In this document: positions 53,369 through 62,152 of the stretch, in pieces
Numbering within the stretch: the stretch's first letter is position 1
Layout: every line of letters begins with the position of its first letter
DNA from: Alphaproteobacteria bacterium
GTDB lineage: Bacteria; Pseudomonadota; Alphaproteobacteria; Thalassobaculales; Thalassobaculaceae
DNA: 64,000 nt
Reading direction: 5' to 3'
Assembly (NCBI GenBank): GCA_022822665.1
Contig: JAJEAR010000017.1
Location: forward strand, 1 to 64,000
The notes under the pieces: model-generated
The model's database searches: none
What the model saw: only the letters and a program-made list of their open reading frames with translations
What the model was told of the DNA's origin: nothing
Made by a program: the position numbers and the translations under genes

Positions 53369-54560
53369 TTTCCATCCCGAGCGGGTTGCCGCGATCGGGA
53401 AGCCTGACCCGGAGCTCGAGGCAATCCGCGGTCTCTGCGCAGCGATCACCGACGCACACCCTCGGATCGATGCAGGGCGCGAACTGCCCGCCGACCTGCT
53501 TGAAACCCTGCACAGGGCCGGGCTGTGGCGTCTTGCCCTGCCGCGCACGCTGGGCGGGCGGGAATGGCCGCCGCACAGGCTCGCGCGGGCAACCGCGATC
53601 GTTGCGGCTGCCGATGCCAGCGTTGCGTGGTGCCTCGGCCAGGGAACCGGGTGCGCCATGTCGGCGGCGTTCCTCGATCCCGAGCCGGCGCGCGAGGTGT
53701 TCGGTCCGGCGGATGCGGTGCTTGCCTGGGGAGCCGGCCAGATGGGCCGCGCCGTGGCCTGCCCCGGGGGATACCGGGTCACGGGGTCATGGAAATTCGC
53801 CAGCGGCGGCAAGCATGCGACCTGGATCGGTGGACACTGCAAGGTGTTCGAGGCCGACGGCAGTCCCCGGCTCGATCACCGCGGCCGGCATGCCGACCGC
53901 ACCGCGCTGTTTCCGCGCGATGTCGCCGACATTCACGATGACTGGTACGTCATGGGACTGAAGGGCACGCGCAGCGAGGGATACACCGTCACCGACCTGT
54001 TCGTTCCCGACCGGCTCACGCTCGACCGCGACAATCACGCGGAATGCCGGTCGACGGCGCCGCTGTACCTGTTTCCGACCACCCTGGTCTACGCCGCGTG
54101 TTTCTCCGGTGTCGCGCTCGGGATCGCCCGCGGGATGCTCGATGACCTCATCACCCTCGCCGGAGCCAAGACCCAGCGCTCGGCGAGGACATCGATGCGT
54201 GACAGCCCGGTGTTCCAGACGAGGATCGCCGAACTCGAGGCGCGCTGGGGGGCCGTCCGCAGCTATCAGCAGGTCACGCTCATCGACGTGTGGGAAAACG
54301 TGTGCCGGACCGGTGAGCTGACCTTCGATGACAGGATCCGCATCCGGCTGGCGGCGACCCATGCCATCAGCGAATGCACCGAGGTCACGCACCAGGCCTA
54401 CCGGATCGCCGGATCGACCGCGATCTTCGAGACCCATCCGTTCGAGCGGCGGTTTCGCGACATGCACGCGGTGTCGCAGCAGATGCAGGGCCGGCACAGC
54501 CACTACGAGACGGTCGGCAGGTACATCATGGGACTGGATGCGGAGAACCCGCACCTATAG
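53358..54560 (+). CDS. Acyl-CoA dehydrogenase-like flavoprotein (possible class D monooxygenase)
   Basis: This 400-residue protein has the acyl-CoA dehydrogenase fold: an N-terminal helical domain (about 20-120), a middle beta domain with GGYRVTGSWKFASGGKHATWIGG near 140, and a C-terminal helical domain (about 240-390). The SGxxHATW-type middle segment and the C-terminal HSHYETVGRYIMG resemble flavin-dependent monooxygenases and hydroxylases of the HpaB/HsaA/DszC group more than beta-oxidation dehydrogenases. The usual catalytic Glu of acyl-CoA dehydrogenases is not evident. It is the second gene of a three-gene plus-strand cluster with a rhodanese and an ABM monooxygenase. Confidence 0.8.
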   Translation: MNSSFHPERVAAIGKPDPELEAIRGLCAAITDAHPRIDAGRELPADLLETLHRAGLWRLALPRTLGGREWPPHRLARATAIVAAADASVAWCLGQGTGCAMSAAFLDPEPAREVFGPADAVLAWGAGQMGRAVACPGGYRVTGSWKFASGGKHATWIGGHCKVFEADGSPRLDHRGRHADRTALFPRDVADIHDDWYVMGLKGTRSEGYTVTDLFVPDRLTLDRDNHAECRSTAPLYLFPTTLVYAACFSGVALGIARGMLDDLITLAGAKTQRSARTSMRDSPVFQTRIAELEARWGAVRSYQQVTLIDVWENVCRTGELTFDDRIRIRLAATHAISECTEVTHQAYRIAGSTAIFETHPFERRFRDMHAVSQQMQGRHSHYETVGRYIMGLDAENPHL

Positions 54561-54577
54561 GGAAGAGACCAACAGAC

Positions 54578-54599
54578 CGCCGCCCGGGCCCGGGCGGCG
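54578..54599. repeat. Perfect 22-bp GC palindrome
   Basis: The sequence between the flavoprotein and monooxygenase genes contains a perfect inverted repeat of cgccgcccggg with no loop. Transcribed, it could fold into a stable stem between the two cistrons, suitable for protecting or partly terminating the transcript. No run of T follows, so it is not a standard intrinsic terminator. Confidence 0.6.
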
Positions 54600-54617
54600 C
54601 ACCAGGGGAGAGACCGG

Positions 54618-54929
54618 ATGTCACGTGTTCATGTAATCGCCGTCATCACCGCGAAGCCCGGCAAGCGGGAAGAGGTGCTTGCCAACTTCAATGCAAATGT
54701 TCCGGCGGTGCACGCCGAGGACGGCTGTATCGAGTACGGTGCTGTGGTCGACGATGCAGAGGCTTCCTTCGCCGCTCCCTACGGGCCCGACACCTTCGTC
54801 GTGATCGAGAAATGGGCCAGCCTGGACCACCTGAAGGCGCACGCGGCAGCGCCACACATGAAGGCCTATGCCGCGAAGAACAGTGATCTGCTCGCCGACC
54901 GGGTGATCCACGTCTTGACGGACGCCTGA
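54618..54929 (+). CDS. Antibiotic biosynthesis monooxygenase (ABM) domain protein
   Basis: This 103-residue protein has one dimeric alpha-beta barrel domain: VIAVITAKPGKREEVLANF at the start, EDGCIEYGAVVD near residue 40, FVVIEKWASLDHLKAHAAAPHMKAY near 65-90. The family includes YgiN-type quinol monooxygenases and polyketide oxygenases. It starts at an ATG behind gggaga, 57 bp after the flavoprotein gene. Together the two could act in sequence on a quinone or aromatic substrate (inference). Confidence 0.85.
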   Translation: MSRVHVIAVITAKPGKREEVLANFNANVPAVHAEDGCIEYGAVVDDAEASFAAPYGPDTFVVIEKWASLDHLKAHAAAPHMKAYAAKNSDLLADRVIHVLTDA

Positions 54930-55575
54930 CACCCGGTGAGTGGTGCGAGAGCCTCCGGCCTGCCCGGAAACCGGGTGCGCAGTTTGCGCGCCCGCCATTG
55001 TGCCCGGCGTCGTTCGTTGGCCGGGGCTGCCATCCGAACCGGTCGTCGGACGCCACAAGCGCAATCAACCCTTGCGGAAGGGGAACGCGGCGACGCGGGA
55101 TTGGGCGAAGCTCCAGAAAAGCGGGAAGGGGCGCTGGTCCGGAGCATCGGTAAGGGCGTGCTGAAGACAGGCGTAACCGACCTGTCCCGTTGATGATGGG
55201 GCGGTCGACGGAACTCCGACCTGCACCCGGTCGAGGCCATTCTTGACGGCTGGCGACTACAGAAGGGCGAATCCCTGTCACGGGATCGGCCGACAGTCAG
55301 CGAGCGTGCCGTCAAGCAGGTCGGCGAGGTGCTCGCATGGTTCTACTCGCCGGGCCTTTCCATGATCGGGCCGATGCCAGAGGCCGGTGACCGCAGGAAC
55401 GATCGCAAAGCCACGAGATGGTGTCACGGGCGCAGGAGCGGCTCCGGGAACACCCAGCAACAGCGGTCCGGGAATGGCCGCGGAACGGGGTCGGCATGCC
55501 GTCGCGCCGCAAATTGCGTCTGTCCCGGACAGCGACCTAGAATTCCCCGTATCCATGGGGGAAGGAGGAATTCTG
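54930..55575. other. Gene-free stretch of about 650 bp
   Basis: No gene is called. A plus-strand stretch of about 60 codons near 55200-55390 reads protein-like (for example HPVEAILDGWRLQKGES) but has no start and no family that I recognise; it could be a remnant. A strong gaaggagg site at 55561-55568 belongs to the next gene. Confidence 0.4.
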
Positions 55576-56949
55576 ATGCCGACATTGCTGGAGCCGGCTC
55601 GACAGACTCGCATAGAGGCGGCTTACGATGTCGTTGTCGCCGGCGGCGGGACCGCGGGAGTGATTGCTGCCGTTGCCGCTGCCAGGAACGGCGCTGACGT
55701 ACTCCTCCTGGAGCGCGGCGGTTTCCTGGGCGGCCACCCGGTCACGCAACTGCTTGAGCACAGCGTTGGCTGGTTTGACGCCACGGGCAAGGCCACGGTC
55801 GGTGGACTGGCGAATGTTCTCGTGGAACGGCTCAGGCTGGACGGTGGTTCACCGGGACATATACGCGACGACACCGGGTATACGAAATTCAGACTTCCTC
55901 TCGAACACGAAATCGTGAAATCGACCGTCACGCAGTGGATCGTTGACGAGAAAATCGACTTTCTGACCCAGACGATGGTGGTCGGTGTGCAGGAGGACAA
56001 CGACCGGTTGTACGTGCTCGTCGAAAACAAGTCGGGTCGGCACGCCTTCGCCGCCGGCGCGATCGTTGACACAACGGGCGATGCCGATGTGTGCGCGTTT
56101 TCCGGTTGCGAATTCCTGAGCCAGGACGGCGCCGAAACGCAGCCGGTCAGCCTGCTGTTCAAACTCGGCGGAGTGAACCACGACAGTTTGCTGGACTATG
56201 TTGAAGCCAATGCTGCGGGCTTCAAGCTGGTCGTTGAACCCGGGTGCCTTCGTGACAGGCCCTATGTCAATCTCTGGGGGTTCGGCGAATTCCTGCAACG
56301 CGGATATGCCGAAGGCCGGCTCTCGCTTGAACGGAACGAACTTCACTATGCCGGGCACGTGTTGACGAACGAGGCGGTGTTCAATGTCACCAGGGTTGCC
56401 GTTGACGCGACCAGTGCGAAGGAGTTGTCACGAGCCGAATCCGTCCTGAGAAGGCAGGTGCTGGAGTTTGCAAGATTCTTCAGGGAGAGCGTCCCGGGTT
56501 TCGAAAACTCCTTCCTTGCCGCAACGGCTTCCTGCGTCGGCGTTCGTGAGAGTCGCCGGATAAGGGGATTGACGGTCCTTACCGATGAGGACGTTCGCGC
56601 CGGCAGGTCGAGGACCGATGCGGTCGCGAGAGGCGGCTTTCCCATCGACAGCCATGATCCCAGGGGCAAGGGAATGGACGGGACGGAGCATGTTCCCCGG
56701 GGCTACGACATTCCGTTCGGTGCCCTGGTTCCGGACCAGGGAGCGAACATTGTCGTGGCGGGACGGTGCATATCGGCCGAGCGAAGGGCCCTGGCGAGTG
56801 CCCGCATCAGCGGCACGAGCATGGCAACCGGCCAGGCGGCCGGCACGGCGGCCGCACTGTCGGCACGAACCGGAACACCGATTCGGGAGCTGGTGGTCAA
56901 CGAGCTGCAGTCGGTCTTGTGCGAGCAGGGCGCGATCATTCACGAATAA
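55576..56949 (+). CDS. FAD-dependent oxidoreductase (FAD_oxidored family)
   Basis: This 457-residue flavoprotein has a Rossmann FAD-binding start, YDVVVAGGGTAGVIAAVAAARNG near residue 17 (GxGxxG-type), then LLLERGGFLGG, a middle IVDTTGDADVCAFSG segment and a C-terminal NIVVAGRCISAERRALASARISGT with FAD contact. It matches the FAD-dependent oxidoreductases related to thiamine-thiazole or glycolate-type enzymes; the substrate is unknown. The ATG at 55576 lies 7 bp after a perfect aaggagg. Its third-codon positions use A and T (for example tatacgaaattcag) much more often than neighbours, and gene-free DNA flanks it, which suggests acquisition by transfer. Confidence 0.83.
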   Translation: MPTLLEPARQTRIEAAYDVVVAGGGTAGVIAAVAAARNGADVLLLERGGFLGGHPVTQLLEHSVGWFDATGKATVGGLANVLVERLRLDGGSPGHIRDDTGYTKFRLPLEHEIVKSTVTQWIVDEKIDFLTQTMVVGVQEDNDRLYVLVENKSGRHAFAAGAIVDTTGDADVCAFSGCEFLSQDGAETQPVSLLFKLGGVNHDSLLDYVEANAAGFKLVVEPGCLRDRPYVNLWGFGEFLQRGYAEGRLSLERNELHYAGHVLTNEAVFNVTRVAVDATSAKELSRAESVLRRQVLEFARFFRESVPGFENSFLAATASCVGVRESRRIRGLTVLTDEDVRAGRSRTDAVARGGFPIDSHDPRGKGMDGTEHVPRGYDIPFGALVPDQGANIVVAGRCISAERRALASARISGTSMATGQAAGTAAALSARTGTPIRELVVNELQSVLCEQGAIIHE

Positions 56950-57416
56950 GGGTGCGAACAGGAAGACGGCCAGGCGGAGACTTTCACGATCGGGACAGGT
57001 TTGAGCAACATCTGAAATGGTTCGAACAAATTTGGGGCTGGTCAGGTTGCGATGGAATTCACCCGCAAACGGGCGCCGGTCCATGAAGTGTTGTCGGGGT
57101 GCCGGCAGGTGGGAAATGAACCTCGTTGCGCGTGATGGTGAACCTTGAGGACTTCTTCTGCGCAACCACCTGCGTCGACGATGAGGGAGTGAACAAGGCG
57201 CCACCGCGCGCACGCGACGGAACAGCACTGTTCCGGAACCACGGGCCGCATCCACATGACGGGATTGTCCGGGACCTGTCCTTCGGACTGAAGCTCCGGT
57301 CACGTCCAGGACAGGGGCGCCCTGCCCGAACCGAACCTCGCGCGACGACAGGCGTCGAGGACTGGCGTACCTGGTCCGGCCTGTCGCCTTCCTCCCGGCG
57401 AGGATTTGCGGGTCGC
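56950..57416. other. Gene-free stretch with an inverted repeat
   Basis: No gene is recognised between the FAD oxidoreductase and the convergent amidotransferase gene. A 16-bp inverted repeat GGAACAG-ca-CTGTTCC lies at 57219-57234 and could be an operator or a short stem. No T-run follows it. The first half of the stretch shares the lower GC content of the oxidoreductase gene. Confidence 0.4.
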
Positions 57417-58232
57417 TCAGCTCGCAGCGCCGGCAAGGACCGGTGTGCGGCCTCTTTCCGGCTGTGTGCGGCGCGCCTCGGCGTGGGCCCGTGCGGCGGC
57501 GCCGAAGGCTTCGAAGATGCGCTGGTTGTGCTCGTCGATGGGGCGCGGCCATTCCGGGTGCCACTGCACCCCGAGCGCAAAGCCGGGTGCGGAGACGAGG
57601 CTGATCGCCTCGATGACGCCGTCAGGCGAGACGGCCTCCATCCTGATGCCCGTGCCAAGCCTGTCCAGTCCCTGGGCGTGCAGGGAGTTGACCAGCATCC
57701 GGTCCGTGCCGGTGATCTCGCGCAGCACGCCGTCCGGAGCGAGATCGACGCTGTGGGACGGGCGGTAACGCCGCGTCTGGTCATCCTCGTCACGCCGCAT
57801 CCGGTGATCGAACAGTCCGTCGCTCTCGTGGAGACGCTGGTGCAGGCTGCCGCCGAAGGCGACGTTCATCTCCTGGATTCCGAGGCAGATGCCGAGCACC
57901 GGGATGCCACGTTCGACGCAGGCGCGGATGACCGGCAGCATGGTCGCGTCGCGGCGGGGGTCGTGCAGGGTCCCCTCGGCGCTGGGCTCGCCCCGGTAGT
58001 GGTGCGGTTCGACATTGGCGGCACCGCCGGTGAGCAGCAGCCCGTCAAGAGCGTTGAGCCACGTTTCACGGATCCGGGGACCGGGCAGGGCCGGGAGCAC
58101 CACCGGCGCACAGCCTCCGGGATCGACCACTGCCTGCAGGTACTTCTCGGCACAGCGGTGCGATGGCCGTCCGGATTCGTTCCCGCGCGACGCGGACACC
58201 CCGACCAGGGGCGGTGATGTGGCGCTCGGCAT
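57417..58232 (-). CDS. Gamma-glutamyl-GABA hydrolase-like class I amidotransferase (PuuD family)
   Basis: This 271-residue class I glutamine-amidotransferase-like hydrolase of the peptidase C26 group has the nucleophile Cys in PVLGICLGIQEMNVAFGG near residue 115 and the catalytic His in GVQWHPEWPRP near 230, and GLLLTGGAANVEPHHY near 65. Family members free GABA or other amines from gamma-glutamyl conjugates in polyamine breakdown. The usual putrescine-pathway partners (puuA, puuB, puuC) are absent, so the substrate may be another gamma-glutamyl amide. The ATG at 58232 is chosen; the gene is divergent from the sterol-desaturase-family gene with 56 bp between starts. Confidence 0.85.
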   Translation of the reverse strand: MPSATSPPLVGVSASRGNESGRPSHRCAEKYLQAVVDPGGCAPVVLPALPGPRIRETWLNALDGLLLTGGAANVEPHHYRGEPSAEGTLHDPRRDATMLPVIRACVERGIPVLGICLGIQEMNVAFGGSLHQRLHESDGLFDHRMRRDEDDQTRRYRPSHSVDLAPDGVLREITGTDRMLVNSLHAQGLDRLGTGIRMEAVSPDGVIEAISLVSAPGFALGVQWHPEWPRPIDEHNQRIFEAFGAAARAHAEARRTQPERGRTPVLAGAAS

Positions 58233-58288
58233 GGTGTGCTCCGCAGGCAGGAGGTGAAGACCGGGGCGAAGTCTGCCATACCTGCCGG

Positions 58289-59107
58289 ATGGAAGACACC
58301 GCATACGGGGTACTCGAGAACAAGGGCTACGTGACAGTCCTGTGGCTGGCGCTGATGCTTGCCGGCGAACGGCTGTTGCCGGCGGTGGCCCGGCTCGGCG
58401 GCTGGTTGCGAATTCTGCGCAATGCCTGTCTGTGGGGGCTGAACATCGGCCTGTCCCTGATCCTGGTGATCCCGTTGTCGTACTGGGCCGCCGATACCGC
58501 GCTAGACTGGCGCCCGGACTGGCTTGACGGCTGGACCGGACTCCTCGTCGATGTGCTGCTGCTCGACTTCCTCATCTACTGGTGGCACCGGGCAAACCAC
58601 GTGGTTCCCGTGCTCTGGCGCTTCCACGAGATCCACCACCTGGACGAGTTTCTCGACGTTTCGTCCGCGGTCCGGTTCCACTTCGGCGAGGTGGCGCTGT
58701 CGGCGGTGTTCCGGGCAGTTGTTATCGTGCTGTTCGACATCTCGATCGTCTCGGTGCTGGTGTTCGAGACCCTGGTGCTGGCACTGGCCGCCTTCCACCA
58801 TTCCAACCTTCGGCTCGCGCCCGGCCTCGAGCGGGGCCTTTCCCGCATCATCGTCACCCCGTCCATTCACTGGGTGCACCACCACGCGGTCCGCCGGGAC
58901 ACCGATTCGAACTACGCGACCATCCTGAGCCCGTGGGACCGGCTGTTCGGATCACGCAGTCCCACGACGAGAACCGCGGGGATGCCGATCGGTGTCGAGG
59001 GGGCACGCGACCATGGCTTCGGAATGCTCGTGGTCCGGCCGTTTCTTTCGCGGCGTCTCACCGAAACGAACTCGAGTCGTCCTCGAACTGGTCCTGGTCC
59101 ACGATGA
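58289..59107 (+). CDS. Sterol desaturase/fatty acid hydroxylase-family protein
   Basis: This 272-residue di-iron membrane protein of the fatty acid hydroxylase superfamily has histidine boxes HRANH near residue 107, HEIHHLDEF near 119, HHSN near 170 and HWVHHHAVRRDTDSNY near 196, with about four membrane helices before and between them. Members hydroxylate or desaturate lipids, sterols or carotenoids. The C-terminal SPWDRLFGS motif is typical. The start is the ATG at 58289. The last 50 bp overlap the convergent lolA gene, which is unusual even in this compact region; the end of one of the two proteins is probably a non-essential tail. Confidence 0.84.
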   Translation: MEDTAYGVLENKGYVTVLWLALMLAGERLLPAVARLGGWLRILRNACLWGLNIGLSLILVIPLSYWAADTALDWRPDWLDGWTGLLVDVLLLDFLIYWWHRANHVVPVLWRFHEIHHLDEFLDVSSAVRFHFGEVALSAVFRAVVIVLFDISIVSVLVFETLVLALAAFHHSNLRLAPGLERGLSRIIVTPSIHWVHHHAVRRDTDSNYATILSPWDRLFGSRSPTTRTAGMPIGVEGARDHGFGMLVVRPFLSRRLTETNSSRPRTGPGPR

Positions 59108-59750
59108 AGAGGGAGCGTTCGAGTTCGACGTCACGCCGGATCTCGAACAGCGATACCCTGACTTCTAGTCCCTGGGCATCGGTGACCAGCCACTGTCGCA
59201 GCATGAGCGGCGAACGGCTGAACGACAGCCGCAGCGACCCGGCGTCCGGATCCTCGCGCGAACGGATCGTGACCTCGATGACCCGTTCCGTGCGTCTCGT
59301 CGCCGTCACCTCGTAAGCGCGTTCGAGGTCCACCTGCTCTGCGGTCAGCACCGAGAGCGGAGTGAGGTGCAGCGGGATGTTGTTGATCTGGCGCAGTTGG
59401 TGATCGACGACAACCAGGAACACGCCGTTGGAGATCAGTTCGAGGGTTCCCGGCGGTTCGTACTCGAACCGCATCAGACCGGGCCGCCTGAGCATGACCA
59501 CCCCGGCGGCCGCGGCGCCCTCGCTGTCGTTCTGGATGAATTTTGCACGCAGGGTGGACAGGCCGTTGAGCCACCCCTCGACCTCGGCGATGACCTCGCG
59601 GCGCTCGGTGTCGCGGGCGGCGCTCTGCGCGGCGGACGGCTGCGGCGCACCCGTCGCCGCGGCCGTAAGCAGCAGGCCGGCCATCAGCAGCGCGCGTGCA
59701 CGCCGCACTCCCGTGGCTGGTGCCGGGAGACGAACGGGCCGGTTCCGCAC
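59058..59750 (-). CDS. lolA: Outer-membrane lipoprotein carrier protein LolA
   Basis: This protein of about 230 residues is a periplasmic chaperone that carries lipoproteins from LolCDE to the outer membrane. It has a basic N-terminus and signal peptide (ARALLMAGLLLTAAATGAPQPSAAQ), then the LolA fold with LSTLRAKFIQND near residue 70, MLRRPGLMRFEYEPPG near 95 and DHQLRQINNIPL near 125. A GTG at 59750, 7 bp after the ftsK stop, gives the natural start; the frame opening at 59816 lies inside ftsK. The order ftsK-lolA is common in alphaproteobacteria. Confidence 0.87.
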   Translation of the reverse strand: MRNRPVRLPAPATGVRRARALLMAGLLLTAAATGAPQPSAAQSAARDTERREVIAEVEGWLNGLSTLRAKFIQNDSEGAAAAGVVMLRRPGLMRFEYEPPGTLELISNGVFLVVVDHQLRQINNIPLHLTPLSVLTAEQVDLERAYEVTATRRTERVIEVTIRSREDPDAGSLRLSFSRSPLMLRQWLVTDAQGLEVRVSLFEIRRDVELERSLFIVDQDQFEDDSSSFR

Positions 59751-59757
59751 GGCAGTG

Positions 59758-62112
59758 TCAGGCGTCGTCGTGACTGCCGACCAGCACCTCGCGCTTGCCG
59801 ACATGGTTCGCTGCACTGATCACGCCCTCGCTCTCCATCCGGTCGATGAGGGTGGCGGCGCGATTGTACCCGATCTTGAGTTCCCGCTGGATGAAGCTGG
59901 TCGACGCCTTGCGGGTCCGTGCGACGACGGCAACCGCCTGGTCGTAGAGGCTGTCGCCGCTGTCCTCCGATCCCAGACCGAACGTCTCGAGCGGATCGCC
60001 GACGGCGTCGTCCTGGGTGACTGTCTCGTCGTACTCCGGCGCACCCTGGCTTCGCAGGTGTTCGACCACCGACTCGACCTCGGCGTCGGTGACGAACGGA
60101 CCGTGCACCCGGACCAGGCGGCCTCCGCCGGCCATGTAGAGCATGTCGCCCTGCCCGAGCAGCTGCTCGGCGCCCTGTTCGCCGAGAATGGTGCGGCTGT
60201 CGATCTTCGACGTGACCTGGAAGCTGATCCGTGTTGGAAAATTGGCCTTGATGGTGCCGGTGATCACGTCAACCGACGGGCGCTGCGTGGCCATGATCAC
60301 GTGGATACCGGCGGCACGCGCCATCTGGGCCAGCCGCTGCACGGCTCCCTCGATCTCCTTGCCGGCCACCAGCATCAGGTCGGCAACCTCGTCGATCACG
60401 ACGACGATGTGAGGCAACTGGTTCAGGTCGAGGATCTGGTCCTCGAACAGCGGCCTGCCGGTCTCGCCGTCGAACCCGACCTGTACACGGCGTTTCAGCA
60501 CCTCGCCGCGGGCGCTGGCCTGGGCCAGCCGGGCGTTGTAGCTCTCGATATTGCGCACCCCGAGCTTGGACATGGCTCCGTAGCGCTTGACCATCTCGCC
60601 CACCGCCCACTTCAGGGCCACCACCGCCTTCCTGGGATCGGTGACCACCGGCGTGAGCAGGTGCGGAATGCCCTGGTAGATCGACAGTTCCAGCATCTTC
60701 GGGTCGATCATGATCAGTCGGCAGCGCTCCGGAGGCAGGGTGTAGAGCAGCGACAGGATCATGGTGTTGACCGCGACCGACTTGCCGGAACCGGTGGTCC
60801 CGGCAATCAGCAGGTGCGGCATGCTGGCGAGATCGACCACCATGGGATCGCCGCCGATGTCGCAGCCGAGTGCAATCGGCAACCTGGCCGTACTCAGGCT
60901 GTAGGCCGGGGATTCGAGCATTTCGCGCAGGTACACGGTCCGCCGCCGCTTGTTGGGAAGCTCGATCCCGATCGCGTTCTGTCCCGGTATGCTGGCAAGC
61001 CTGACCGACAGGGCGGTCATGGACCGGGCGATGTCATCCGCCAGGCCGATGACGCGGGCGGCCCGGGTACCCCGCGCCGGTTCGAGTTCGTAGAGCGTGA
61101 TGACCGGCCCGGTCCGGATATTCGCGATCTCTCCCTTGACCTTGTAATCCTTGAGCACCGCCTCGAGCATGCGGGCATTCGCTTCCAGCGTTTCGGGAGG
61201 TGACACGTCGCCGCGGCCCTGCTCACCGGACCCGAGCAGTCCGAGAGAGGGCAGCATGTGGCCATCGTTCGTCTCGAGATCAAGCACCTTCTGTTGCGGT
61301 GGCTTCGCGCGCTTCGATGTGCGGGCGGACTTGCGCCGCTTCGCCGGTGTTCCGGTGCGCAGCACCGGCTCCGGTGCCGGTTCGGGATCCTCGAACTCCT
61401 CGGCCGGCGCGGTCGCGGGTCCCGACAGGACGGGTTCGCGGCGTGACGTCCTGGTCCGTCGGGCCGGTCCGGCAGGCGGACGTGCGAACAGAGAGCGCGT
61501 TCCGAGCACCAGGGCAGCGACGGCGGCACGGGGCCACTGCCATGCCAGGCGTTGCCACCACTCGAGCGAGATGCCGTGGTTCCATACCCCGAGCATGCCC
61601 GCAAGCAGTGCGAGTGCGACCGTGGCGAGGATCGGATGGGCCGCAAGCGACGTGTCGAGCCCCAGCAGGAAGGACAACAGCATGTCGCCGATGGCGCCCC
61701 CGAAACCCTGGTTGAGCGGCCAGGCCGCCGGGGCGGGCAGCCCGGATGCGAAGGCGGCGAACACGATCAGGGTCACCGGCAGCAGCAATACCCGCCGCAG
61801 TATCCGCGGGATCGTGCTGGTGAGCAGCAACTGCAGACCCCAGGCCGCGAGCACGGTCACCGGCAGGACCGCGGCGATCCCGAGGTACTGGAGCAGCAGG
61901 TCCGACGTCACCGAGCCGGTCAGCCCCAGCACGTTGGTGACGGTGCCGTCTCCCGCCGAGTTCAGGGACGGATCGGTGGAGGAATAGGTGAGAAGTGCCG
62001 CGGCGAGGGCTGCAACCAGCGCCAGGAATCCCAGTCCGGCCAGGCCCGTGAGGCATCGCCGGATGCCGTGGCGCAGGATGTCGGGGAGCAGGTCGGACGT
62101 GTCGGTGGTCAT
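59758..62112 (-). CDS. ftsK: DNA translocase FtsK
   Basis: This 784-residue membrane-anchored DNA pump acts in chromosome segregation at the division septum. It has four or five N-terminal membrane helices (about 20-190), a Pro- and Lys-rich linker (about 200-290), a RecA-like motor with Walker A IAGTTGSGKSVAVN near 450 and Walker B HIVVVIDEVADLM near 575, and a C-terminal gamma winged-helix domain (about 715-775) that reads KOPS sites (AVVARTRKASTSFIQRELKIGYNRAA). The linker is short compared with E. coli FtsK, as in many alphaproteobacteria. The ATG at 62112 is preferred. Confidence 0.93.
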   Translation of the reverse strand: MTTDTSDLLPDILRHGIRRCLTGLAGLGFLALVAALAAALLTYSSTDPSLNSAGDGTVTNVLGLTGSVTSDLLLQYLGIAAVLPVTVLAAWGLQLLLTSTIPRILRRVLLLPVTLIVFAAFASGLPAPAAWPLNQGFGGAIGDMLLSFLLGLDTSLAAHPILATVALALLAGMLGVWNHGISLEWWQRLAWQWPRAAVAALVLGTRSLFARPPAGPARRTRTSRREPVLSGPATAPAEEFEDPEPAPEPVLRTGTPAKRRKSARTSKRAKPPQQKVLDLETNDGHMLPSLGLLGSGEQGRGDVSPPETLEANARMLEAVLKDYKVKGEIANIRTGPVITLYELEPARGTRAARVIGLADDIARSMTALSVRLASIPGQNAIGIELPNKRRRTVYLREMLESPAYSLSTARLPIALGCDIGGDPMVVDLASMPHLLIAGTTGSGKSVAVNTMILSLLYTLPPERCRLIMIDPKMLELSIYQGIPHLLTPVVTDPRKAVVALKWAVGEMVKRYGAMSKLGVRNIESYNARLAQASARGEVLKRRVQVGFDGETGRPLFEDQILDLNQLPHIVVVIDEVADLMLVAGKEIEGAVQRLAQMARAAGIHVIMATQRPSVDVITGTIKANFPTRISFQVTSKIDSRTILGEQGAEQLLGQGDMLYMAGGGRLVRVHGPFVTDAEVESVVEHLRSQGAPEYDETVTQDDAVGDPLETFGLGSEDSGDSLYDQAVAVVARTRKASTSFIQRELKIGYNRAATLIDRMESEGVISAANHVGKREVLVGSHDDA

Positions 62113-62152
62113 GGCCTTGGTCCTCGTGCGAATCAGGGCATCCCGGTGCCGG

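Noticed and set aside
57219..57234. GGAACAG-ca-CTGTTCC as a LexA operator
   Set aside because: Alphaproteobacterial LexA boxes are direct repeats (GTTC-N7-GTTC) and the Gram-positive type has a different spacing, so the match is only superficial.
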